Shown here: in pieces, positions 35,175 through 43,544 of the stretch
Layout: every line of letters starts with the position of its first letter
Position numbering within the stretch: the first letter of the stretch is position 1
NCBI GenBank assembly: GCA_018668255.1
Contig: JABISZ010000072.1
Span: 1-64,000, forward strand
Reading direction: 5' to 3'
Source of the DNA: Pseudomonadota bacterium
GTDB taxonomy: Bacteria > Pseudomonadota > Gammaproteobacteria > Ga0077536
DNA: 64,000 nt
Notes under the pieces: generated by a model
Seen by the model: the letters and a program-made list of their open reading frames with translations, nothing else
The model's database searches: none
Told to the model about the DNA's origin: nothing
Program-made: the position numbers and the translations under genes

Positions 35175-37196
35175 ATGGCATCTGAGCCACATCAGCCGCA
35201 GTCTTATTTTGATAAAGAAGACGAGGCGACCGCCTTTACTGACTACGCACCGTTTCGTTACGGTTTGGTAGAAGTAGATTCGTCTTATATCTCTAAAATA
35301 AAAGTAACTCGGGAAACACTCGACCCAATTTTAGTAGATATTGTGGATGGAGGGATAGAAGCCGCGGTCATGGAGGCTGAAGCCGCAGTTGAGCGGACTG
35401 CGCGGTCCACAATTATAAGAGAGCAACATGACTATCGAGCCTCTCTAAATACTCTGGACTGCCTTTCTGTATCAAGAGTTTCATGGGCCGCTACAGCTGA
35501 TCCTATACGGATGAAATTCCCCATAAGTGAAATTAATGAAGGAGATGTTTTTATTTATAATGACGTCTATGAGTCCGCTGGGACGATTGGACATTTACCT
35601 GATTATTGTGTGGTTACTCCAATCTTTGTGCAAGATCGTCTTATCGGATTTGCGCAAATTTTTGGCCACGTAAGTGATGTAGGAGGGCGCATGGCAGGTT
35701 CTTGGCCAAATACCTCTGAAAGTATTTTTGAAGAAGGCACGATGTGCCCACCTGTTAAACTTTATACGGCGGGTATGCTGAATGATGGAATTTACGACAT
35801 TATATTACGAAATTCTCGTTTCCCTGAAGATTTGCGAGGGGATATAGATGCATTTGTGGGCGCAAATGAGATTATTCGTCGTCGTGTCGTCGAGTTGTGT
35901 GAGCGGTTCGGAACTGACGAAGTTGAAGGTGCATTTTATGAAATCATTGAACGTTGCGCGGAAGTCGTGCGTGAAAAAGGGTTGCCTTTTTTCCCAGAGG
36001 GCGAATTCATTGGAGAAGATTTCATTGAGAATGACGGGCTGACACTGGATGAGCCGGTTAAGCTTAAAATTACAATGCGGAAATACAAACATAAGATGGT
36101 GCTTGATTTTGAAGGTACAAGCCCTCAGGCGAAAGGCCCTATTAATTGGCCACTTGATGGTCGACATTACTCCAAATGGCTAGGAGCGTTCTTTAAAGCT
36201 CAAATTCCTGGGATTATCATCAATGAAGGCGTTACTGATGTTTTTCGTTGCCGTATTCCAAAGCGAACGATTCTAAGCTCGGAATTCCCGGCACCTGTCG
36301 TGTCCAGAATGACATGTATGTTGCGGATGATAAGTGCCTATACGGTTGCTCTTGCGAAAGCATTTGATGGTCAAGTTGTCGCTGATATGCAGTGCATACA
36401 AATATACGGGCTCTATGGAACAGACCCGTCAGGGAAACTGTTTCTAATGCGTGAAATATTTGGTGCTGGTTCCGGAGCTCGCCCTCAAGGGGATGGTACT
36501 GATGCAGTTGATTTGGTTCCTTATTCGAAAAATCTTCCAGCCGAGTTTATTGAACAGCGGTTTCCTGTAACAGTAGAGCGGGTTGGCTTGGCTATAGATT
36601 CGGGTGGCCCTGGGAAATATAGAGGAGGGCTTGGATATGTTAAGGAAATTCGAACTTTGGTTGATGGCCACTATACAACAGTGACGGAAAGGACTGCCTT
36701 CTCCTCCATTGGCATAAAAGGTGGTTTGGCCGGTCGGCCGGGTGGCTCTATGAAAAACCCAGATACAGAGGAAGAGGAGAGCGTTTTTTTCAGTCGAGAT
36801 GCGGTCCCTGTAAAAAGAAACGATCTTATTCGTTTGATCACTCCGGGCGGAGGAGGCTGGGGTGATCCGTTAGAGAGAGATGTGGAGCTTGTCAGACTTG
36901 ACGTGCTTAGGCGTCTAGTTTCTACCGAGAGTGCCCACAGAGATTATGGAGTTGTTATCCAGGCAGACACCGGAGACGTCGATCATAAAGCTACGGAGAT
37001 TTTGCGTAGAGATTTTGCGGAGGCGCGGGGACCCACAAAACTTATTAATCGAGGTGCCTATGCTCAGACGCTGATTGAAAAGGGACACATTGCTGTTAGT
37101 GACCCCCATCTAGAAAGTTCTGATTTGGCTAATGATGAGGTCTTGACGCACTACTGGAAAGATTTGTATAAGTACTCTAACAAGCCCAGCGCATAG
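35175..37196 (+). CDS. hyuB: Hydantoinase/N-methylhydantoinase subunit B
   Basis: A 673-residue HyuB-family protein. Seen: a long N-terminal helix-rich part, FGHVSDVGGRMAG, NTSESIFEEGTMCPP, FEGTSPQAKGPINWP and the C-terminal TPGGGGWGDPLERD hallmark of hydantoinase B. It follows hyuA by 18 bases with GAAGGAG before its ATG. It carries about 80 to 100 residues beyond the GGGGWGDP motif. It forms the catalytic pair with the HyuA directly upstream. Confidence 0.94.
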   Translation: MASEPHQPQSYFDKEDEATAFTDYAPFRYGLVEVDSSYISKIKVTRETLDPILVDIVDGGIEAAVMEAEAAVERTARSTIIREQHDYRASLNTLDCLSVSRVSWAATADPIRMKFPISEINEGDVFIYNDVYESAGTIGHLPDYCVVTPIFVQDRLIGFAQIFGHVSDVGGRMAGSWPNTSESIFEEGTMCPPVKLYTAGMLNDGIYDIILRNSRFPEDLRGDIDAFVGANEIIRRRVVELCERFGTDEVEGAFYEIIERCAEVVREKGLPFFPEGEFIGEDFIENDGLTLDEPVKLKITMRKYKHKMVLDFEGTSPQAKGPINWPLDGRHYSKWLGAFFKAQIPGIIINEGVTDVFRCRIPKRTILSSEFPAPVVSRMTCMLRMISAYTVALAKAFDGQVVADMQCIQIYGLYGTDPSGKLFLMREIFGAGSGARPQGDGTDAVDLVPYSKNLPAEFIEQRFPVTVERVGLAIDSGGPGKYRGGLGYVKEIRTLVDGHYTTVTERTAFSSIGIKGGLAGRPGGSMKNPDTEEEESVFFSRDAVPVKRNDLIRLITPGGGGWGDPLERDVELVRLDVLRRLVSTESAHRDYGVVIQADTGDVDHKATEILRRDFAEARGPTKLINRGAYAQTLIEKGHIAVSDPHLESSDLANDEVLTHYWKDLYKYSNKPSA

Positions 37197-37288
37197 ATTC
37201 TTGCGGTGAATCGCAATGTGATAATATGGCAATATTGTTCGATTAATGACTTGTCAAATTTCTTAATTTATTCAGCCTTGGAGAAACG

Positions 37289-38071
37289 ATGATTAAAACG
37301 TCACTGTTTGATCTTTCTGGTAAAGTCGCTCTGGTTACCGGGTCAACTAAAGGTATCGGAAGATCAATAGCAACAGAACTGGCTAGGCATGGAGCAACAG
37401 TGGTTATCTCTAGCAGAAAATCCGAGGCCTGCGATGCCGTCTCTGCAAGTATCAATGATGAATTAGCAGAACATCCTGGTGGTGCGGTTTCTATTCCGGC
37501 AAATATTAGCCATAAGGCCGAACTTAATTCCTTAGTCAATTCTACTTATGAGAAACTAGGAGGAATTGATATTTTGGTTTGTAATGCTGCCGTCAATCCC
37601 GCCTATGGCCCAATGAGTGATTTGTCTGATTCCGCATTTGAAAAAATACTAACTGTAAATATCATGGCTAATCACTGGTTGGCTCAACTTATTATCCCTC
37701 AGATGCGGCTAAAAAAGAGTGGCTCGATTGTAGTTATCTCATCGGTAGGTGGACTGAGAGGGCATGAGAAGCTGGGAGCTTACTGTATTTCAAAAGCTGC
37801 GGATTTACAGTTGGTTAGAAATTTGGCATTAGAAAATGGTCCTTACAATATTCGAGTGAATGCAGTTTCTCCAGGCTTAATTCGTACTGACTTTGCTAAA
37901 GCACTTTGGGAAGATCCTGACACACTGGCGGTACGCACAGAAAATGATCCGTTGAGGCGGATAGGGGAGCCAGAGGAATTATCGGGCATTGCAGTTTACT
38001 TGGCATCTGATGCGAGTAGCTTTACTACGGGCCAAAACTTTGTTGTAGATGGCGGTAGTACGATAGTTTAA
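37289..38071 (+). CDS. SDR-family oxidoreductase
   Basis: Classical SDR of 260 residues. Seen: VTGSTKGIGRS cofactor loop, CNAAVNP (NNAG equivalent), catalytic Ser in VISSVGG, YCISKAA (Tyr and Lys of the YxxxK pair), PGLIRTDFA and a C-terminal VDGGSTIV. GGAGAAA precedes the ATG. It lies 92 bases after hyuB on the same strand, so it could be in the same or a separate unit. The substrate is unknown; family breadth does not allow more. Confidence 0.92.
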   Translation: MIKTSLFDLSGKVALVTGSTKGIGRSIATELARHGATVVISSRKSEACDAVSASINDELAEHPGGAVSIPANISHKAELNSLVNSTYEKLGGIDILVCNAAVNPAYGPMSDLSDSAFEKILTVNIMANHWLAQLIIPQMRLKKSGSIVVISSVGGLRGHEKLGAYCISKAADLQLVRNLALENGPYNIRVNAVSPGLIRTDFAKALWEDPDTLAVRTENDPLRRIGEPEELSGIAVYLASDASSFTTGQNFVVDGGSTIV

Positions 38072-38123
38072 ATTGGGCTCGGAATCCGTTAAATCAGCTT
38101 TATGCATCTGACTGCTCTTCTCC

Positions 38124-39710
38124 TTAGATGGACTCGAAAGAGAACCCTTCATAATCGTTCGCTATCACGGCCTCACACTTTTCTACGTAGGTAGGAAAGC
38201 CAATATATGGCATGAATACTCTGGGCTTACCAGGCACATTTGCGCCAAGGTACCAAGAGTTGCAATTGTTGAGCAGGGTCGACCCAGCTACCTCATTAAC
38301 GTGACTCACCCACGAATTTTCGGCTTCGGGTGTCGCTTCCATTGCAACGGCATTTTTATTTTTCATATGAGTGATTGCCTCCCCTATGAAATCTACATGC
38401 TGTTCGATGGATGTGACCATACAAGTCAAGACTGATGGGCTTCCGGGCCCAGATATAATAAACAAGTTCGGAAATCCTGCTGATTGTAATCCTAGGTAGG
38501 TCAATGGACCGGCCTCCCATTTTTCTTTTAAAGTGAGTCCATCACGGCCAATAATTTTTATCCTATTCAAGCTTCCCGTCATTGCATCAAAGCCCGTTGC
38601 CGAAATTATTGCATCAAGCTTATGATGGTCTTCGCCAACTTTTATTCCTTGGTCAGTAAAAGTGTCGATAGGGTTTTTTCTCAGATCGACTAATGTTACG
38701 TTGTCCCTATTAAACGTTTCATAATAATTGGTGTCTGCACAAAGGCGTTTACATCCAAAGACCGAATCAGGCATTAACATTTCTGCGGTCTGAGGGTCTT
38801 TGATTTTACGTTTTATTTTTTCACGCACAAAATCTCCAACAATATCGTTGGTTCTTTGATCAAGGATTATGTCTGAAAAAGCCCCGTACCAATTAAGTGC
38901 GCCTAATTCCCAGCGGTTTTCGCATTCTTCTAATATTTCTTCATCAGATAGAGAGGCGCCTGGTTTAATATTTTGGTAGGTGTCGTAAGCGAGTATTTGT
39001 CCTTTCCCTTTTTCTCTAACCGCACTGTAATTCGCTTTTATGGCTCTTTGTTTTTCAGGGGTCAATGGCTCATTCTGTGCAGGCACGGAAAAATTAGGTG
39101 TTCTTTGAAAGATAGTTAAATGTTGTGCTTGTTCTGCAATGATCGGAATTGCTTGGATAGAAGAAGACCCTGTTCCTATTATACCCACTCTTTTTTGACT
39201 AAATTCTGGGCTTTTTTTGGGCCATTCTCCAGTATGATAGATAGGACCTTTGAAAATTTCCTTTCCTATAAAGTCCGGCATGTTCGCTGAGGAAAGGCAA
39301 CCTGTAGCCATAATGCAGAACTGGCTGTCATAAGTCTCCCCATCGGTATTTATAGTCCATCTGCTAGAGCTTTGGTCGTATTCAGCAGACATAACCCGAG
39401 TATTAAACAACATGTCGGAACCAAGCTCATATCTCTCTATTACATGTTGAATGTATTTTAGTATTTCCGGCTGAGAGGCATATTTTTCACTCCATTCCCA
39501 TTCTTGTTGGAGTGCATCATCAAATTGATAAGAATACTGCATACTCTCTATGTCGCAACGAGCACCAGGATATCGGTTCCAGTGCCAAGTGCCACCAGCT
39601 TCATCACCGGCTTCCAAGAGTTTCGCTTTTAAGCCAATTTTTTTGGCTTTATAAAGCATATAGATACCTGCAAAGCCACCGCCGACTATCACTGCGTCAT
39701 ACTTATTCAC
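38124..39710 (-). CDS. Baeyer-Villiger-type flavin monooxygenase
   Basis: A 528-residue BVMO. Seen: GGGFAG FAD loop (10-15), TWHWNRYPGARCD, the BVMO fingerprint FKGPIYHTGEWP (153-164), GIIGTGSSS second Rossmann site and SATGFDAMTG. The start is GTG at 39710 with only a distant GGAG. It is tandem with the BVMO at 39901 (190 bases apart) and related to the one at 8414, so these are recent or retained duplicates. It converts ketones to esters or lactones with NADPH and O2. Substrate unknown. Confidence 0.93.
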   Translation of the reverse strand: MNKYDAVIVGGGFAGIYMLYKAKKIGLKAKLLEAGDEAGGTWHWNRYPGARCDIESMQYSYQFDDALQQEWEWSEKYASQPEILKYIQHVIERYELGSDMLFNTRVMSAEYDQSSSRWTINTDGETYDSQFCIMATGCLSSANMPDFIGKEIFKGPIYHTGEWPKKSPEFSQKRVGIIGTGSSSIQAIPIIAEQAQHLTIFQRTPNFSVPAQNEPLTPEKQRAIKANYSAVREKGKGQILAYDTYQNIKPGASLSDEEILEECENRWELGALNWYGAFSDIILDQRTNDIVGDFVREKIKRKIKDPQTAEMLMPDSVFGCKRLCADTNYYETFNRDNVTLVDLRKNPIDTFTDQGIKVGEDHHKLDAIISATGFDAMTGSLNRIKIIGRDGLTLKEKWEAGPLTYLGLQSAGFPNLFIISGPGSPSVLTCMVTSIEQHVDFIGEAITHMKNKNAVAMEATPEAENSWVSHVNEVAGSTLLNNCNSWYLGANVPGKPRVFMPYIGFPTYVEKCEAVIANDYEGFSFESI

Positions 39711-39900
39711 AAAAATGTAAGCTCCAATCTTTCTAATTGAGTAGTTTATTCAGAAACTATGATAGGGAAGGGACAGCGCACAAACATTAATCTCTATTGA
39801 ATTTTATCGTTACTTGCGCGCGCAAGCAAGATGGTTATTGTTGTGGGCCAATATGGACCATTGATGGTAAGTCGCTAATAAGTATCACATGTCTCAGTAC

Positions 39901-41505
39901 TTAAGAGAATTCGAATCCCGTGTAGTTGTTACGTGCGACACTTTCGCATTTTTCTACATAAGGAGGGAATCCTAAGTAAGGGAGAAAGGTCCTTTTTTTG
40001 CCGGGAATATTTGCTCCCAGGTACCAAGAATTACACGTAGGAAAAATCGTCTGGCCCGCAACTTCATTGACATGCTCTGCCCAAGTTTCTTCTGCTTCTA
40101 ATGTAGCTTCTATAGAATCAAATCCCTTCGATTTTGTCCAATTAATACAGTCTGTTATCCAGTTTACATGCTGTTCAATAGAAGGAAGCATGTTCGTTAA
40201 AACTGAAGGACTTCCTGGTCCGTTTATTGTGAACAAATTAGGGAAACCTGAAATGCCAAGACCAAGATAGGCTTTGGGGTTTTCGATCCATTTTTCTCGA
40301 AGAGAATTACCTTGTTTCCCAGTCACATGGATTTTTGAGAGGGCGCCTGTCATGGCGTCAAAGCCGGTAGCGAGCACCAAGTTATCAAATGTCCATTCTC
40401 CATTCGAAGTAGTAAGACCCATAGATTGAAAGCTCGATATTGGGTTATTACTTATGTCAATCAAAGTAACGTTATCGCGGTTAAAAGTAGAATAGTATCC
40501 ACTATCTGCACATAGCCTTTTGCAACCCACTTTATGATCTGGCATCAGCAGTGAAGCAACCTTCGGATTTTCCACAATAGAAGAGATTTTTTGTCGAATA
40601 AACTCGGCTGCAGTTTCATTCGCGTCTTCATTGATTAGAAGATCTGAAAATGCGCCTAAGAACATTAATCCTCCATTTTCCCAGCGTTTTTCGTATTCTT
40701 CTAACCTCTCATTAGAGCTAACTTCACTAGCACTTTTTTCGTTTAAATGCATATCGTAGCCAGTAAATTTATTCGCACATTCTTTTCGAAACTCTGAGTA
40801 TCGTGCTTTGATCTTGTTAGCTTCTTGCTGGTTAGTCGGACCATTTGCGGCCGGAACCGAAAAATTGGGTGTGCGTTGAAAGACATATAAGTGGTCAGCT
40901 TGTTCAGCAATGATAGGTATAGACTGAATTGCTGACGATCCTGTACCAAGTATTCCTACGGTCTTGCCCGTGAAATCAATCTCGCTTTTAGGCCAATTCC
41001 CAGTGTGAAACACCTCGCCAGCATATTCTTTTATTCCCGGAACATCGGGTGTGTTAGCGGAGGATAGGCAGCCAGTTGCCATTACGCAGAAACGAGCAAA
41101 GGCTTCACCTTTGGAGGTTTTCACATGCCATTGTTTTTCTTCTTCGTTGTAAGTAGCTGACTCTACCCAAGTTTGTAGCTGAATGTCCCGTCTGAGATCG
41201 AATCGGTCGGCTACATGGTTAATATACTTGAGGATATCAGGTTGCGATGAATATCTTTCAGGCCATTCCCACTCTTGTTGCAGTTGTTCGTCAAATTGGT
41301 AGGAGTATTGCATTGACGGGACGTCACACCGCGCGCCGGGATACCGATTCCAAAACCAAGTCCCGCCGACGTTATCACCAGCTTCAAACACGACTGCCGA
41401 CAACCCTTCTTTTCTTAATTTGTGCAGCATATAAAGACCTGAAAAACCGCCACCAACGACAATCACATCATATTCTTGCGCACTTTTTTTATCTACGTTT
41501 ACCAT
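39901..41505 (-). CDS. Baeyer-Villiger-type flavin monooxygenase
   Basis: A 534-residue BVMO, homologous to its tandem neighbour. Seen: VVGGGFSG, TWFWNRYPGARCD, fingerprint YAGEVFHTGNWP (161-172, Tyr for the first Phe), GILGTGSSA and ATGFDAMTG. GGGAG lies ten bases before the ATG. An alpha/beta hydrolase follows upstream on the same strand at 41607-42473; it might hydrolyse the ester or lactone formed, which is a common pairing, but the 100-base gap makes co-transcription uncertain. Confidence 0.93.
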   Translation of the reverse strand: MVNVDKKSAQEYDVIVVGGGFSGLYMLHKLRKEGLSAVVFEAGDNVGGTWFWNRYPGARCDVPSMQYSYQFDEQLQQEWEWPERYSSQPDILKYINHVADRFDLRRDIQLQTWVESATYNEEEKQWHVKTSKGEAFARFCVMATGCLSSANTPDVPGIKEYAGEVFHTGNWPKSEIDFTGKTVGILGTGSSAIQSIPIIAEQADHLYVFQRTPNFSVPAANGPTNQQEANKIKARYSEFRKECANKFTGYDMHLNEKSASEVSSNERLEEYEKRWENGGLMFLGAFSDLLINEDANETAAEFIRQKISSIVENPKVASLLMPDHKVGCKRLCADSGYYSTFNRDNVTLIDISNNPISSFQSMGLTTSNGEWTFDNLVLATGFDAMTGALSKIHVTGKQGNSLREKWIENPKAYLGLGISGFPNLFTINGPGSPSVLTNMLPSIEQHVNWITDCINWTKSKGFDSIEATLEAEETWAEHVNEVAGQTIFPTCNSWYLGANIPGKKRTFLPYLGFPPYVEKCESVARNNYTGFEFS

Positions 41506-41606
41506 CGCTTGGTAGCTCCCTGTTTAGACAATTTTTAGTATATGTTATGACTACGATACCGCAATCCATTGGGTGTTACTCGACTAATTTTTCTCTACCA
41601 TATTAT

Positions 41607-42473
41607 CTAGGTGTTACGTTTCAAAAAGCTTAAAATCGATTTGCCGAAAATGTCGTTTCGATCTCCTGCAACCATATGTGCTGCATCAGTAATGTTGACG
41701 TATTCCGACTCTGGATGCAGAGAGAGAAAATGTGCAGCGCCTTCTTCACTTAGTATGTCCGATAGTGCTCCTCTCACCAACAGAGTTGGCACGTTTAGTG
41801 TGCGCGTACATTCATTCAACCTCGCTTCACGGTTTTGAATCTCACTTCTCATTGTCATGAATCGTGGATCCCAGTGCCAAGAGTATTTCCCCATAGGGTT
41901 AAGCCTTAGGTTCTTGGCGAGGCCGCTCAAATTAGAACTGCTCTTTCGGTGAGGCTGGTAGGCACTGATCCAGTCGGCTACCTCTTGCAAAGACTCAAAC
42001 CCTTCGGGTTTGTGAGCCATAAATTCGCCTATTCTCTTGACGCCACTTGGCTCTGTTTGTGGTGCGATGTCTACCATTACTAAGCCTTTTGCACGGATAT
42101 GACCTTCACCGATGGCCATTAGGCTGCTAATCCCTCCCATTGAAGCCCCCACTAGTATTGGGTTAGGAGTACCTAATGAAGCTAGCACGCAAGTCAGATC
42201 CGCTACCATTAAATCTTGCGAGTAGGCTCCATCAGCAGCCCAATCAGAGTCTCCATGCCCACGGGCATCTATAGCAACGGCATGATATCCAGCTTTAGCA
42301 AGTAGTTCTCCGGTCCCTTTCCAAGCATGTCTTGTTTGCCCCCCACCATGAAGGAGCACGACGGTTGTACTATTCCCTTTTCCCCACATGTCGCCCGCAA
42401 TCAAATTTTTGTTGACTCCCTCCCAGAAGTGCATTGGGACTGGTGTACCATCTAGTTTTTCACCTGCGCTCAT
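41607..42473 (-). CDS. Alpha/beta hydrolase
   Basis: A 288-residue alpha/beta-hydrolase fold enzyme. Seen: oxyanion loop LLHGGGQ, IDARGHGDSDW, nucleophile elbow GASMGG and the catalytic His near ITDAAHMVAGD. It has no signal peptide. It lies upstream of the two BVMO genes on the same strand and diverges from gloB. Candidate esterase/lactonase for BVMO products; other esters or epoxides are possible. Confidence 0.9.
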   Translation of the reverse strand: MSAGEKLDGTPVPMHFWEGVNKNLIAGDMWGKGNSTTVVLLHGGGQTRHAWKGTGELLAKAGYHAVAIDARGHGDSDWAADGAYSQDLMVADLTCVLASLGTPNPILVGASMGGISSLMAIGEGHIRAKGLVMVDIAPQTEPSGVKRIGEFMAHKPEGFESLQEVADWISAYQPHRKSSSNLSGLAKNLRLNPMGKYSWHWDPRFMTMRSEIQNREARLNECTRTLNVPTLLVRGALSDILSEEGAAHFLSLHPESEYVNITDAAHMVAGDRNDIFGKSILSFLKRNT

Positions 42474-42594
42474 AGTTAGATTGCTCCTAGTTGCATTTAG
42501 TTTTCGTATTCCTCACTATTACCATAAACATTTTTGTTGTGCGCTTGGTGACGAACGTGCCCTTATATTAAAGCAGAATCGAAGGAGTTTCTTG

Positions 42595-43380
42595 ATGCAC
42601 GTTGAACAAATATGGACAGGGAATGCTTATCGTAATTTTAATTACCTTATCGTATGCGAAGCAAGCGGAGAAGCACTAGCTGTGGATCCATTAGATTCAG
42701 ATAAATGTTTGGCAGTTGCTAAAAAGCATGGTTGGGAAATCACTAAGGTTTTGAATACGCATGAGCACTTTGATCATACAGGCGGCAACGAAGCCGTAAT
42801 AGCTGCCACTAAAGCAAAGTTATTCGCTCATGCTAAAGCAGCTATTGAAGGCGTAGATGTTGGCCTAGGAGTTGGTGATGTGGTGAGTGTTGGCACATCT
42901 GTTGAGTTAGAGGCATTGGATACCCCTGGTCATACAATGAGCCATATTTGTCTTTATGCACACAGCGACAGCCCTGCTCTTTTTTGTGGAGATACACTTT
43001 TTAACGCTGGAGCAGGAAACTGCCATAACGGCGGTGATCCAGATGATATGTATATGACCTTTACACATCAGCTCTCCATTCTGCCTGACAGCACCCGAAT
43101 CTATCCAGGCCACGATTATATCGATAATAATCTGAGATTTACGTTAGACCGTGAGCCTGATAATGAGGCCGCACAACAAATCTTACAGAAAACAGAAATG
43201 CAAGATTTGGACAAAGCTTTAATATCTACCCTAGCTTTAGAAAAAGAAATCAACACATTTTTTCGTTTGCAAAATCCGACTGTGATAGCGAGATTGCGCG
43301 AAAAATTTGACGAACTTCCTGAGCAGGTCGATGCGAGAACTGTATTTTTAAAGCTTAGAGAATTACGTAATAACTGGTAG
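42595..43380 (+). CDS. gloB: Hydroxyacylglutathione hydrolase (glyoxalase II)
   Basis: A 261-residue binuclear-metal enzyme that hydrolyses S-lactoylglutathione in methylglyoxal removal. Seen: THEHFDHTGG metal motif, DTPGHTMSHIC, GDTLFNAGAGNC, PGHDY and the C-terminal LEKEINTFFRLQNP helix typical of glyoxalase II. The frame extends upstream to 42388, but the ATG at 42595 has AAGGAG about eight bases upstream and gives the normal length. It is divergent from the hydrolase and lies upstream of glnD. No glyoxalase I is next to it. Confidence 0.93.
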   Translation: MHVEQIWTGNAYRNFNYLIVCEASGEALAVDPLDSDKCLAVAKKHGWEITKVLNTHEHFDHTGGNEAVIAATKAKLFAHAKAAIEGVDVGLGVGDVVSVGTSVELEALDTPGHTMSHICLYAHSDSPALFCGDTLFNAGAGNCHNGGDPDDMYMTFTHQLSILPDSTRIYPGHDYIDNNLRFTLDREPDNEAAQQILQKTEMQDLDKALISTLALEKEINTFFRLQNPTVIARLREKFDELPEQVDARTVFLKLRELRNNW

Positions 43381-43480
43381 TCCCAACCATGTATAGTAGG
43401 ATCGTGTTGTGGTGTGCAGAGATTAAACTAGACTGTCGTGTTTTTTAGCACATAAGGACATGCTCCCACCTCGCGAGCAG

Positions 43481-43486
43481 TATAAT
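43481..43486 (+). promoter_or_regulatory. Candidate -10 element upstream of glnD
   Basis: TATAAT at 43481-43486, 59 bases before the glnD start, in the 164-base gap after gloB. No good -35 is visible at the usual spacing, so the call rests on the -10 alone. Confidence 0.35.
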
Positions 43487-43544
43487 AAAAACGTATAACA
43501 CAACATGCGCAATAGAAGTAAAACTCACAGTTAGTAGATAAAGT

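Noticed and set aside
37212-37232. Hairpin after hyuB as a terminator
   Set aside because: The stem is only five pairs and no T-run follows.
42388-42594. N-terminal extension of gloB
   Set aside because: It overlaps the divergent hydrolase and adds residues not present in glyoxalase II; AAGGAG precedes the ATG at 42595.
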